64,000 nt of DNA, taken from the NCBI RefSeq assembly GCF_910592395.1, contig NC_088311.1, positions 9,612,501-9,676,500 on the forward strand, given 5' to 3'. The notes beneath the pieces were generated by a model. It was given only the letters and a program-made list of their open reading frames with translations. It ran no database searches and was not told the origin of the DNA. Shown here one piece after another: positions 24,642-36,400 of the stretch (its first letter is position 1; each line of letters begins with the position of its first letter). The translations under genes were made by a program, and so were the position numbers. This stretch comes from Lineus longissimus. Lineage: Eukaryota; Nemertea; Pilidiophora; Heteronemertea; Lineidae.

Positions 24642-26649
24642 CTAAAATTTCAAAATGTCAAAATTGCTGTCAAAATGGGGGCCGATCTCGATCTCCTTCC
24701 TTCCTCATCAACAGACTCGGGTCGCAGGTAAATCACAATTAAACCAGACATGACATACGATGGCGTTTTAGGCCCGGAAGATGCCCGGATGACGACGGAT
24801 ATGGCAAAGAATTATAATGCTGGTGACAAAAACTAACATTTATTTGTTGATGATATTTAATCAATGCTCCTTGGTGACTTTTGCACGGTGACTGGGAAGG
24901 ACATCGGATTTTCTTTTTCTGGGCGGGACGACTTATTAAGTTGGGGGGGGGGGGGACGACTAAGCAAGTCGGGGGTGATCTAAGACTATATTATCTATTC
25001 CCACTGCTGTTGATGAAATTTCAAAATGGCTAAAAAAATTAACTAGGACACTTATACATGAAAATAAAACCGACAGATACTCACCCGCTAGGTTCATTTC
25101 CACTGCTTGTTTGTCCATCACTAATACTTCTTCGTATGTCATCCACGTTGCCTCTCAGGCTTCTGACATAGCTATCCCAGCTGCTCTGGCTGGCGCAAGA
25201 ACTGCTGTAACGACTCCAAAAGCTGCTGTTCGAACTGGCCTGACTTGCATCGTTAAGACTGCTGATATAGTTCAATATATCACTTTTGTAACTGCTCATG
25301 ATTTTTGACATGCTTGTTTTAGAACTGAAAGAGCTTTTAGAGACGCGTTCGCTTTTTTGGTAGCTACTATGTAGCCAATTACAGCACGTGGACCATATCG
25401 AGTATGGATCGTCAAACCTCTGACAGCAATACGAATTGGTATAATACGAGCAAACTTCGGCAATGGGCACACGATTTGTAGAGGTACATGTTTGACGAGA
25501 ACAACATCGCCCACTTTTTATTAATGTAGGAAAAACCACAAGAGAAAAGTCACAACAATCAGTAGATTTGACATTCGTACAATACTCCGTGTATGTCTGG
25601 CCATTGCCGGGGGCGCACGTAGCATAGGTGATAGTTGCGATGGCTGAGAACACTGAAAAGAGAGCAAGCTTGATTAACACCTGTAAAGAACACAGTTTAA
25701 AGTTACCTTTGCAACAAAAATATTTTTGACATTAGCACATTGCTTTTGCGAAGTTATGAGCAGGTGCATCTCAATGGGCATTAATTATGTTAGTAGTTGC
25801 ATTGTGATGAAACAAATATTATTTTGGCCGGGTCTATTTGGCAAGCCGCTCGCCGAACAGGCATCTTTTTTTGTCCTGTTTGGAGAGCCGCTTGCCAAAC
25901 AGCACTGAAAATCAACTCTGTTCGACAAGCCGGGCTTGCCAAACAGGGCAAAAATACTACCCTCTTTGGCGAGCCGGAGAGGTTACAACATGTTGGCCAA
26001 TCAGAGAGCAGTGACGTCATATTCGAATTTATATGCGCATATTTAACAATGGCCGACTTCCCGCTCTCGATTCAATTTCTGTTACTAAACTCGGGTTTTG
26101 GTCAATAATCCATGAAGAAGCATGTACATGTACATGTCTGTATGGATTTACAAAAAAAGTCATAAACGTGATTTCACTGATAAGCATGTTAAATGCATTA
26201 GTGTGCATTTCTAAAGGCGTTTCACAGTAACTCCAGTGTTGCTGACCGTGTTGCCACGAATGATAATGAGCTCCTGGATGGTTGAATATGCATGAGTTCG
26301 GCTCTCCATCTAGGGCAGAAAAAAGGCGCCGTTTGGTGAGCCGGGCTTGCCAAATAGTCACTTCCTATTCTTTTTAGGAGGCCAGAGATTTAGTGCCTGA
26401 ATGCGTTTTATAATGGGACACTATTAAAAGAAAATGTGATTCACATCGTATCAAAGATTTTCGACCTTTTGCGCGTCTGATGGTGTAGGCTTTCTCTTCC
26501 GCCTAGTAAAATGTTGGATAATTTTCTACATTATGAGTAAAACCAAAAGAGATGGATTTCTGGTAACGAAGGATCAAACTACCTGTTGGCACTCCCAGTA
26601 TCAAAAGCATTAGAAGAAGAAAACTACTTAGATCGAGTGAAAAGGCCAT
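24422..26649 (-). CDS. Cysteine-rich single-pass membrane protein, unit 1 (CRTM-1)
   Basis: Three minus-strand exons: 26649-26583, 25652-25085 and 24641-24422. Joined in phases 1 and 2 they give 284 residues. There is a signal peptide (residues 1 to about 34, LLLMLLILGVPT core). Two internal repeats follow: C-x7-CC-x15-CC at residues 47-73 and C-x7-CC-x12-CC at 90-113. Next come a Ser-rich stalk (about 120-212), a membrane helix (221-243) and a 41-residue basic tail containing VPYGQYVAP. Topology is type I, with the Cys module outside the cell. I do not recognise the family; Shisa-like proteins share the Cys-rich/single-helix plan but not this spacing. It is divergent from the receptor gene 3.8 kb away. 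An in-frame ATG at 26715 is an alternative start. Function unknown. Confidence 0.8.
25085..25652 (-). CDS. CRTM-1 exon 2 (Cys repeats and Ser-rich stalk)
   Basis: The acceptor CTTGCTCTCTTTTCAG|TG has a strong pyrimidine tract and fits the phase of exon 1. The frame also stays open upstream without an ATG. Donor AGCGG|GTGAGT, 568 nt, phase 2. Confidence 0.8.
25834..26357. mobile_element. MITE-like foldback element, unit 1 (524 bp)
   Basis: The left end CTATTTGGCAAGCCGCTCGCC is the inverted match of the right end GGTGAGCCGGGCTTGCCAAATAG with a few mismatches. Several more copies of the TTTGGCAAGC/GCTTGCCAAAC motif lie inside, near the left end. It sits upstream of CRTM exon 2, inside CRTM intron 1. 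No target duplication was identified and no coding capacity seen. The same element is in unit 2, so it predates the duplication. Confidence 0.6.
26583..26649 (-). CDS. CRTM-1 exon 1 (signal peptide)
   Basis: ATG at 26649 opens MAFSLDLSSFLLLMLL; donor ACAG|GTAGTT, 67 nt, phase 1. Confidence 0.75.
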
Positions 26650-26747
26650 TACTTTTGCGATTGCGATTGCAAAGACGGACTCGGAGAAAATGTAGACTAA
26701 CTCTATGAAGAACATTTATGAAAACACTGCATTTATACTATAACCAC

Positions 26748-26755
26748 ATTTTATA
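26748..26755 (-). promoter_or_regulatory. TATA box of CRTM-1
   Basis: CTATAAAATG on the minus strand about 100 bases upstream of the ATG at 26649. It is retained in unit 2 at 51567-51574. Confidence 0.45.
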
Positions 26756-26759
26756 GTCC

Positions 26760-29700
26760 CCAAGGCCACGTGGTTTGGCTTTGATTGGTGGGAGATTACA
26801 AATGTTCTCGAAAAAGCCGAAACAGTCGAATGAGCAGATTTAATTCACGTCAGATTTTATTGATGATACATTGTGTGTATCATGTGCGTGTGCATTATAT
26901 CCCATGAATAGGGCCTATAGTAGATATATTGACATTGTGTTATCAATATACATGTAATATGATATCATATAATGCATCAGGCAGGCCATGTTTACAAGTA
27001 TCCGAGAACTGTTGGTACCGACGTGGAAGTAAATTTAGTACCTGTTATGAATAGTCCGACCCTATTGTTCACTACTTGTTCAAGCTATATAGCTAGATAG
27101 AGCCAAAGGATCAAAGAATACTATTACAACTGGGTATTTGCTTCATGTAAGACTGGTTTGTGTGATAAATATTAATCACATAACTTTTTAACAATAGTCG
27201 ACAGATCCTATAATGCAGGCTTGAACGTCTTTCTCTACGTAAATGAACAAATTAATCAGATTTTCCAAAGTTTGGGTGGTATCACCTGCGGTAGCGGTGG
27301 CGGTAGAGGTCGCATCTAACTTCACACATCAACTCCGGTCTATTCTGCACCTTGCGTAAGAACTCAGATGAGCTGCCCATTTGGTGCTACAACCTAAACC
27401 TTTCTACCGGTACTCATTTATACACCTGGGTGGAATAAGGCATGTAAGGTAAAACGACCTGCCTCAGTCATTTTCAGTCGCACGCTGACTGTGCTGTTCG
27501 AACCAGGGAGTTCTGGCCAACGAGCCGAAAGAACATGAACGACTATTGATAAGACGAACACATGCTCTATTCAGCAAGCCTATCTTACTGAACCCGAAAA
27601 GTGGGGTATACAATATTATACAAAGACGGCAGCTTTGAGAAAACCCAAAAGCGCGCTAGACTTCCTTTCCTCGTACTCAAACACGTTACTCTTCTTCGAC
27701 AATACCCTCTTTATTCAAATGTACATTAATGTATACTTCCTTCTGAAGAAATCGCTAATGTTAAGTTCATATATTCCAGATAAAACTATTTCGTTTTCGA
27801 GGAAGGCCGGCCGCTCGCATTATGAAATCGTCCAATGGTGGTTCTGCCATTTCTTCCTCGTCTGCGGGTCACGTTTGGCCAGAGTATTTCAAATATAATG
27901 AAAAGCTCTGGTTTGGCGAAGATACCACAAAAATATTTAGCTAATCTATTATCACTTTATAACACAATTTCTCTGAGAATCAATACTTATAAATTGGATT
28001 AAAATGTACATTAACTATCGTATCAATTGACACCTTTTTAAGCTGGCCTAATTTGCAGAATCTTCGACGTTTTTAGCTAGATAGTTAAGGGGTTCTGAGA
28101 CATGAACTCAATATATTGTCACAGTGATCAACGGAGACATTCTTTAAAAGCTTGATTGTGAAAATATCCAGATTGCGAACAAACATTTTTCATGAAAATA
28201 GAAGCATTAGCTCTAAACCGGGGTTTGTGTACCAGCGGAACATTCACGAAGTGGTTTTCCACGCCATCGCCCACGTTCACGGCTGGGAAAACGTCTTCAT
28301 AATTTCCGCTAGTGTGTCGTTCATATTGAAATGTTCAAGTATAAGTGTACAAATTCCCGGGATTGATATTTTTGTCAAATGCCATCAAATAAAATTCTTC
28401 TCAAAGCATCCAAAATAATCTACAGTTCAAGTTGTCCACGTTCTCGTTATTCTTTGAACCACTTTATTATAAACATCTTAACGTCATTTCAAACATATAA
28501 CATCCTGCCTTTATTTTTAGGTCCTTCTTTTCCATGCATGTTCCCAAATTTTACGGCTATGTAGACAACCATACATATACACTACTGTTACTACATTGAA
28601 CGATGAGAGTGCTTTTTATCATTAAGAGAAAAAGTATAGCACCCTTTCACTGGGGTGGCAATGAACGATTCTCCTCTGACAAATATTTTGACAAATATTT
28701 TGGCTTTCATGTGTAGTTTGTATTGCGTAGGTTTCATGGCAATCATTGTTGATTGGATCTATTTCAACATCGACATCTATGTCCAATATTATTATCAAAA
28801 AACGGTTTCATACAACAAACTGCATGTACTTTGACGACATCTTGGCAATATTGATATAGAACAAGAAAATGTTTGTGAATAAATTATACATATGTGACTC
28901 ATCACAGCAAAAGTAGGCGCATGTCGCTCTGAGCTTGGCAGGTTGAGGCGGACTGTTTGTTCATTTCTCTGTTGTCTGCCTTTTGTGAAATATGAGCACA
29001 TCAATTTCTTCCATTATCTCCTGGTGTCATTTAGGCTCATCTTCTGCGCAACAAGCGCCAGGTTTCGCTGTGACGGGTCACATATACATGTGTGAATAAA
29101 ATTATTTGGCAAGGGTGTCGCAAGACAACTCACCTTAACAAAATACACCACACCTGGCAATATGCCATCGGGCAATCCCATAAAGACGTACATGTAGTTG
29201 ATCTTTTTAACGATATCAAATATAAAACCTGCGTATTGGGCTTTGTGATTCTAAACTTTCACTCAATCGTCTGAACACAAAACGAAATCGTACGATCGGA
29301 CTTCAAATGCACACGATCGTGTGCATTTGAAGTCCATACTAGGCCGTGTGAGACGAGCTGTCTCCCATGCATTGTGAATGTCTAAGGAGCGTTTATTTGC
29401 CCTTAAACAGATATATGCCTATCGACCCACATGCAAACTGTTTCGTGAGGGTCGATGATATGAGGTCATGATTTGCCTTTGATAAGACAACAATGGGAAT
29501 TTAGGTCTAGGTGCGAGCGGGCTTTAAAGACAATTGACCGTGTGTTGAGCTAGGCCAGAATTATTTTAATTGTGAGTCGAGGTAAGGGGCAAAATTATGA
29601 AACAGACGCTACGCATATCAGACTGAGAGAGAAGTCAAATATCGGCGGTGTGTTCTTTTTAAAATGCACTTTACCAACCGCATGCGCACTTTGTTGTGTG

Positions 29701-30320
29701 TACGATCTGAATTTATCCTGATATGTTTTTAGTTCTTTTTTCTTGAGACCCATATAAAGCGATGTTTTTTTCAAAATCAGAACAATGTTGGAGCATGCTT
29801 TGACCACCACTTGAGCATGGAGACATTGATATTTGTTAGGCCGATGTTTTTAAGATGCCTACAAAACCAATCGAATATGGCTTTCTGAAGCACCTCCTCC
29901 CTTCCAAATAATGTTGGGATAGGATGCACCGATGTTTTTAGATATCCCAACAAAAAAACAATCCGCGTGGCATTCAGGACCCCCCCCCCCCTCCGAATAT
30001 TCTTTGAATGAGATGCACAATCTAAAAGATAAAGGGTCTTGATTTTTTAAGAAAAGTGTACATATTTTGGGCGGAACTAGAACTTGTTTCTGTTCACTAG
30101 TTCCTTTTGCACTGACGGTGTATTTATTGGACATGCAAAGAAACATGACGTTCTAGTTTCTGGTTTAATCAAATCTTCCGGATACGTAGCCCAGTTCAGC
30201 GTTGCGCAGGATTTCGATGTAGGCCACCCGTACAATTAATGTCTAGAATCATAAAACAACTTGCATTTATTTTCATAAATGCAATAGGAGATCTCAGTGA
30301 CAAAACATTGATGATATATA
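26760..30320. other. Intergenic region between the divergent CRTM-1 and receptor-1 genes
   Basis: No exon is supported. It contains a perfect 38-bp palindrome (listed) and a run of about 14 C near 29,980. Unit 2 carries the same sequence with several deletions (for example part of 28.85-29.10 kb and 29.9-30.16 kb). Regulation of the divergent pair presumably lies here. Confidence 0.5.
29298..29335. repeat. Perfect 38-bp palindrome, unit 1 only
   Basis: GGACTTCAAATGCACACGA is followed directly by its exact complement, centred between 29316 and 29317. Unit 2 (about 53800) holds only one arm. Confidence 0.9.
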
Positions 30321-30326
30321 TGGATC

Positions 30327-30335
30327 TATATAATA
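30327..30335 (+). promoter_or_regulatory. TATA-like core promoter of receptor 1
   Basis: CTATATAATAAGG lies about 100 bases before the ATG at 30426. Unit 2 keeps CTATATAATGAAG at 54552. Short upstream ATGs (GAACATGGCGACATGA) fall between it and the chosen start in both units. Confidence 0.45.
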
Positions 30336-30425
30336 AGGCCCGGGCGAAGTCAACCAAACCATGTGACCTGACTAGCACAATTGTATAGGAACATGGCGAC
30401 ATGACTTGCATGGAAATAAACTAGC

Positions 30426-30492
30426 ATGGATTTCGATTTCTTCTTAGCGTATTGTGTCTTCGTCTCGGTGATACCCCATGTCCATCTTCTTG
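30426..30492 (+). CDS. Receptor 1 exon 1 (signal peptide)
   Basis: ATG in TAGCATGG; encodes MDFDFFLAYCVFVSVIPHV, hydrophobic. Donor TTG|GTGAGT, 67 nt, phase 1. Confidence 0.75.
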
Positions 30493-33400
30493 GTGAGTAG
30501 CCTGTTTATACTTGCAGATCAAATCAGCTCACCGGATAAAAATCTTTTACTCAATACTAGATATCAACAGTTAAACCTTTGTCAATAGTGGCTTCCTGGT
30601 CGGGTCTGACACCAAAAATAACCTTGCCGACTACCCGACGGGCTGCCTCGGTCGCATAGCTTTCTTCCTCAAAATAGAAAATGGGTTAAAAGTCCAACAA
30701 GTAATCGAAGAAATTAAAATGATGGGTTGGAAGATCATCAACGCTAATAAAAACTATTGTTTATCATACTTTTTGCTATCTTATATCTTAACATATTACA
30801 GTTCCACCAAAGACTCCAGTTTTGTCTGGGTTTGAACCTGCTGCTATTGGATCATACCGTGAACTCGTATGCGATGCGTCTCAACCTGATGCGGGGACCA
30901 TCACGTATAAATGGTACAAATACTCAATTGATAATAGTGGTGTAGTAGAGAACTGGGAAGCTAGAGGCCCAATTAGTACAAGTCAGAAGTATGTCTTTAG
31001 TCCAGTGACAGCCAGGAAAGACTTTCATGGTGTAGCTCAGGAGCCTGTCAGTGGGAAGTACATATGTCGAGCGACGAATTTTGTGTGGACAAGAGACAGT
31101 GAATGGGGAGATTTGTATGTTTATACACCATGTGAGTTTCATTTTACAATCGGTGTGTCAAATGCTTGAGACTGCTGGTTTTGGTGTAGCCGTAGCCTGT
31201 TTGCAAGTACATTAATAAAAGAACGACGCGTTTGCATAGTCATAATCAGGACTTTTAGTGTGGGTCGTTTTGCCCCTGGGAAGTTTTCCAAAATTTAAGG
31301 GATTTTCGCGGTACATTTTAAAGATGTCTTTTAACAATAGGGACTTTCACGGTCCATTTCAAAGAATATTTTTCCGAAAAGGGGATCGTTTGCACCCTGG
31401 AACCCATTGCCTTCGCTATGTTTTGACAAGAGAAAGCACTATTCGGAATGACATTTCTCGTGGATGGCCCCAACGTCATCACACGATATCTGGACCATTG
31501 AATAGCATGCACTACTGAAATCTTACTCAATTTCGGAACATTCACTTTTTGGTCGATTTGTCACTTCACATAAATCTTTTCTTTCTTTTCCTCGATGCAT
31601 TTCAGGCTCGTTGTATGATGTCAGTGTCTCACCACTCAAACCTGCTATCGGAAGTACATTCACTCTCAACTGTTACATACCGAATCCAAGTGGATCAACC
31701 GTGATTTGGTTTAAGAAGACAGGCGCTTCATCTGCAGCTATAGATGTAGCAGTAGCAAACAGCAAGGGATGTCATCTTTCAAGAAACCTACGATACAATT
31801 GGAGCAGTTGCATTCCTCCAAGCATTTTATCGCCGACACACACCTTCAACCTACAAGTAACCAATGCTCAGCCTGCAGATTTTGCATACTGGATTTGTAG
31901 GGATATTGGACTAAGCTGCGCAAGTAAACCAGTAAAGCCAGTTGTGCAAGGTAATCTTTCTCTAGTCTCAGTTTAAAGAAATGTATAAAATGTATACCCG
32001 TCCGGTTCTTCAGTTCACAGTGCCAAGAATATTATTGTTTTATTCATCATGCTTGGTATTACTGCATGGTACTCGTATATTGGCCCAGGAATATAGTAAA
32101 TCAGAAACCGGTGAAATATGAGGTGGTACAAAATTATAAGAGCTGGTTTGCTACTGCGTATCCCGAATTTGATATCGGACGCGACTGTTTTCTCATTTGA
32201 GATTAATTGCTTTTGCAACTAACGTATACATCATTCAGATAAAGATTCATCGATCACGAGGAAGTCTTTTTGAATGCAGAACTCATTATCTTACTGCAAA
32301 CTTGTTTTTTAAGAACGTTTTATAGTTAGAGCTTATTCCAATCTAATGGATGATAGCGTATATTTAGCTTGTTTCAGCACCCCCAGGGACACCCCAGATC
32401 ACCGGCTTTCCGTCGGGGCCAGTGACGGTTGGACCGCAACTCAACTTAAAGTGTGTGGCTTCGCCTCCTGGAGACACTTACGACTGGTACAAAGATGGTA
32501 CAAAAGTTACCACATCATTAAGTTACGATTTCCTAGTGACGAAGGAGAGTGCTGGCGTCTACAAGTGCGTGGCGAGGAATGCTGTTGGGACAGCCACAAG
32601 CAGTGACAAGACATTGGTCGTTTATTGTAAGTAATTTATCAGGTTATCATTCATCACCGTCGCAATAATGAACAGTTAATATTCATGTTTGTGGGACAAA
32701 ATGGTGTTTGATCTACTCAAACAGTGACAAGACACTGGTCTTTTCTGCAAGTATCATTCATTACAGTCGCAATAAAACGAACTGATGATTCATGTTTCTC
32801 GGACAGTTAAGGGGTTTGGCAGAAAATCTTTCTTGATGTTATGTACGATATCATGGTAAACCTACAATACAACGATAAACTATATACTCTCTACACTCAG
32901 GTGTATAACTGGGTACCGGTCAGAAATGCTCATATTGTAGCGCTCATCTGTTGAGGTCTATTGAACGATTTCAAGACAGACTGGGGTTAAAGTCGGATGG
33001 TGACCTATATCATAGGTGATATCAAACTGTATATACCCAAAACTTTAACTTTAATTTTAACTTAAATAAATACCAGCCTTTTCAGAGCGTTTGCGGTTAG
33101 CTATTGATGGCACTATATGACAAATGACAACATTATAATACACGTACCTCTATCATATCTTTTTATTAGCCGTACGTATTCATTGCTGGCTCGAGCGTGT
33201 GTGGGTGTAGACATAAATCACGGTGAGACCATTGAAATGATATGCCGGTGTGGAGTGAATATGAAGTAAAAATGAATGAAATAAATTGGAGGTCCACTGG
33301 TAACCTCAATGAAGAAAACCAGACGTGCGTCACACCAGAGCACTTTTTATATTTATGCGGTGTGTTATTAATTAATTGGATTTTATCATATATTTTTTCA

Positions 33401-36400
33401 CATCTATGTTAATTTTCTAGTGTGTGAGATAGAGATGGTCGATTGTCAGAGTCGATTACAACATTGGCCCTTTAGAAGTTTGCACCTACGTGAATAGTTG
33501 GGTCCGAAAGCGGCACAAAAGTGAAAGACACCGATTGTAACATGTAGCTAGATCTAGCGGCCTTAAAACATAATTATATAATGGGCTGGATTAGAGTAAC
33601 TTTAACAGCTCTATTTGCTCCATTCCATCCTCCGATGAAGGGGTTTCTGACCTCTTCCACCGAGTCCGACTGCGACCCGAGGGTAGAGTAGGAGTTTCGA
33701 GTGGAAGTACGTAATGTCTAAAATGAACATGTCGTGTAGCATTTACTGATTTACGAGTAAAGGTGTCTTAGTTTTGTTAATTTGTCAGAACGTCACGAGA
33801 GGTGAATCGGGTATATGAAAACTCAGAAGGCTCACTCCAAATAGAATTTCAGTGCTCACCTCAACTTTAATTTTGAATCGTTTACTTCAATAGTGAAGTA
33901 AGTCATTTTCGAGGAATAAAACATCAAAGATACATTTGCGAACGTGCCAGGTCGAGGTTTGAATATTGCGTTTTAAGTTTGAATGAATCTGCCGGGCTTT
34001 CGTACCGATCCGCTGCACGGGTCCCACTTCTCGCGCCCGAACTCGGCCTTCCTGAAGTAAACATAGAACGCCTCGTTACGTACTTTCGCTCTCCTCCTTA
34101 CTTTTCATACCAGGCCCACTACACATTCCACCACGGCACCGCATTGTTTACATCACTGAGATAAGACAAAACGCTGTCTTGGTTCATTTCCCGAGTTCAT
34201 TCTCGACAAAAACATATGTCTTTGGAAGGATGTTGGTGTACACTGTCGGAGATATAAATATTACCGAAGTAGCCTAAGGGTTAGCACCGTGATGATAAAC
34301 AAAGCTGTCGAAATTTTACTGGTTATCATATCATTTTAGATAAACCAGATTCTGTCGTCGTCTCATCTGGTAAGACCTCATCCTACGTTGGTGAGAAAGA
34401 CATATTCACCTGCACCGTCTCTGGAGGCAACCCTACCCCCACTGTAAAGCTATACTTCAAGAGGTCAGGTGGTACACCGGTAGAGGTCATCCAAGGTCAG
34501 GAGAGGGTCATGGCTAAAGAAAACAACAAAGCTGAGTATTACTGCGAAGCCAAGGTCGCTGGATATCCCGCTTTGGACATGACTTCAAGAAGGAAGACTT
34601 ACAGTGTAACATGTAAGTTGTAAGGTTGTAAGTTGTAGTTGTAAGGTAACAAATGATACATTCAATTTAAGTTTCTTGACGAACAATTTTAATGCTATTC
34701 CAGCTGCATCTTCAATAACAAGCAATAATAACCGTATAAGCGAATACCAAGCTTGTTGGAGATCGGTTCATTAGTTTCGTGGCAAGTGCCAGTTTCTGAC
34801 TTTTTGAGCTTGACTATTTGAAGGCCGAGTTCGAACGTTAGATCATTGTAAACTTTGTGGTTTATCTTATTTCTGTCATCTGCCTACTTTTTTCTTAGTC
34901 GCCCATACCAAGGTTTTCTTCAATAACCCGACCGCATCTGTCCAGGTTGGTCAAGTGAAGAAGTTCACGTGTGAGACGGATGGAAGTAACCCAATTACTA
35001 ATATGAAGTGGTATCAGTATATGGACTCATCATGGCGGATCATCACCTCCAGAATATCATCCTCAGTGAGGAACGGTGTGTATGGCGGGAAGATCAGGAT
35101 CAGTGACTGGTCTGTGACAGCGACCAAAGCCATGAATGGTGCAATAGTGAGATGCAGAGCGACCTACTCTATGACAGGACATGAAGTGAGTCGTAATGCT
35201 GACTCTACAATGTTTGTTAAATGTAAGTTGACACTGTTTGACGGACACCTGATGACACGTCGTGCTTTTTGAAGTCCCGATAATACAGCAATGCTTATAA
35301 TAAATGTAATTGTACTCCGAACCAACTGCTTGCAAATTGACAGCGTAACATTTTTGGGTGTTTCCATACATTAGCTTGAAAAACCTTGAGCTTCAAAAGG
35401 GAGACTTTTCAACCGGGGAAAACAGAAGAAAAAGCATCATTTGAGCTGTCTTTCAGCGTACTAAAACAATAAGGGGGGAAATATTCAGAAACGAAAACAC
35501 TTAAATACGTTGCACGGGGATGTTGAATTGTCGCTGAATAAAAGCTTGACACAGGTGCTGGAGACAAACTGCTGCAACTACCACCATACTACGCATTTAT
35601 AAATTTAAAGGTCCAATTTAAGCCTATACCGGTACTCTTAATTTTAGAGCAATTTAAATCCCTCGCTACGGTATCTTATCTTCAGTCCCAGCGCCGGACA
35701 GAAAATCAGAAGGTTCATTTTCACCGCCCGAGAAAATGTAAAAAGTTGGCTGAATCGCTTGGTCGTTCGAAATCTCCAAAGGTCGCATTCTTTCATTCTT
35801 CTTTGAAAACGTCTTTAAATTAAAGTTTTTCCCTTTTAGACAAAAGACACAAATCTGGCTGGTGGTAAGAAAACACAGATTGTTTTATATTGTCTATACT
35901 GCAGTATTGGTACAGTTATCTTTCAGGGCGTTTTACCAGCTACTCTGCCCAACTTTCATTCAGGTGGTTCCGATTTCTTACCTTCTTGTTCCAGTCAACC
36001 CTAACAAAATAACAATGTTACAAAGACCACTGACATCCATCCACGAGGGCAAGCTGTTCACAATTGTCTGTGAGACAGACAGCGCCAACCCAGTGGCCAA
36101 CATCCAGTTCTACCGGAAGAGAACAGGAGGAACCTGGGAGAAACTGACCTCTTGGATTACACCAGAGGACAGAGCGGGGGAGTACAATGGCATGATTAGA
36201 AAGAGTACATTGACTGTGACAGCAAACCGGTTGGACAACTTGGCTGTGTTTAAATGTGAAGTGAAAGAAGGCTCATTTTTTCCGGTGGAACAAACAACCA
36301 CAGTGAATGTATATTGTAAGTACCAGTACCTTGTATAAATTCATTTGAAAACTTATGATTACTAGAGGGTAGGCCCTATGTTGGTTAGAATCGATACTTA

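Noticed and set aside
24944-24956. Poly-G run, shorter in unit 2
   Set aside because: Homopolymer length differences are expected from slippage or sequencing error.
25653-25680. Alternative CRTM-1 exon 2 start at 25680 after TTCTTTACAG
   Set aside because: Gives phase 0, which does not match exon 1, and the acceptor is destroyed in unit 2; the site at 25652 is phase-consistent and conserved.
35862-35994. Open frame upstream of receptor exon 7 that would lengthen the exon
   Set aside because: Only the acceptor at 35994 gives both phase 1 and an Ig-sized exon; the upstream part reads as chance hydrophobic text.
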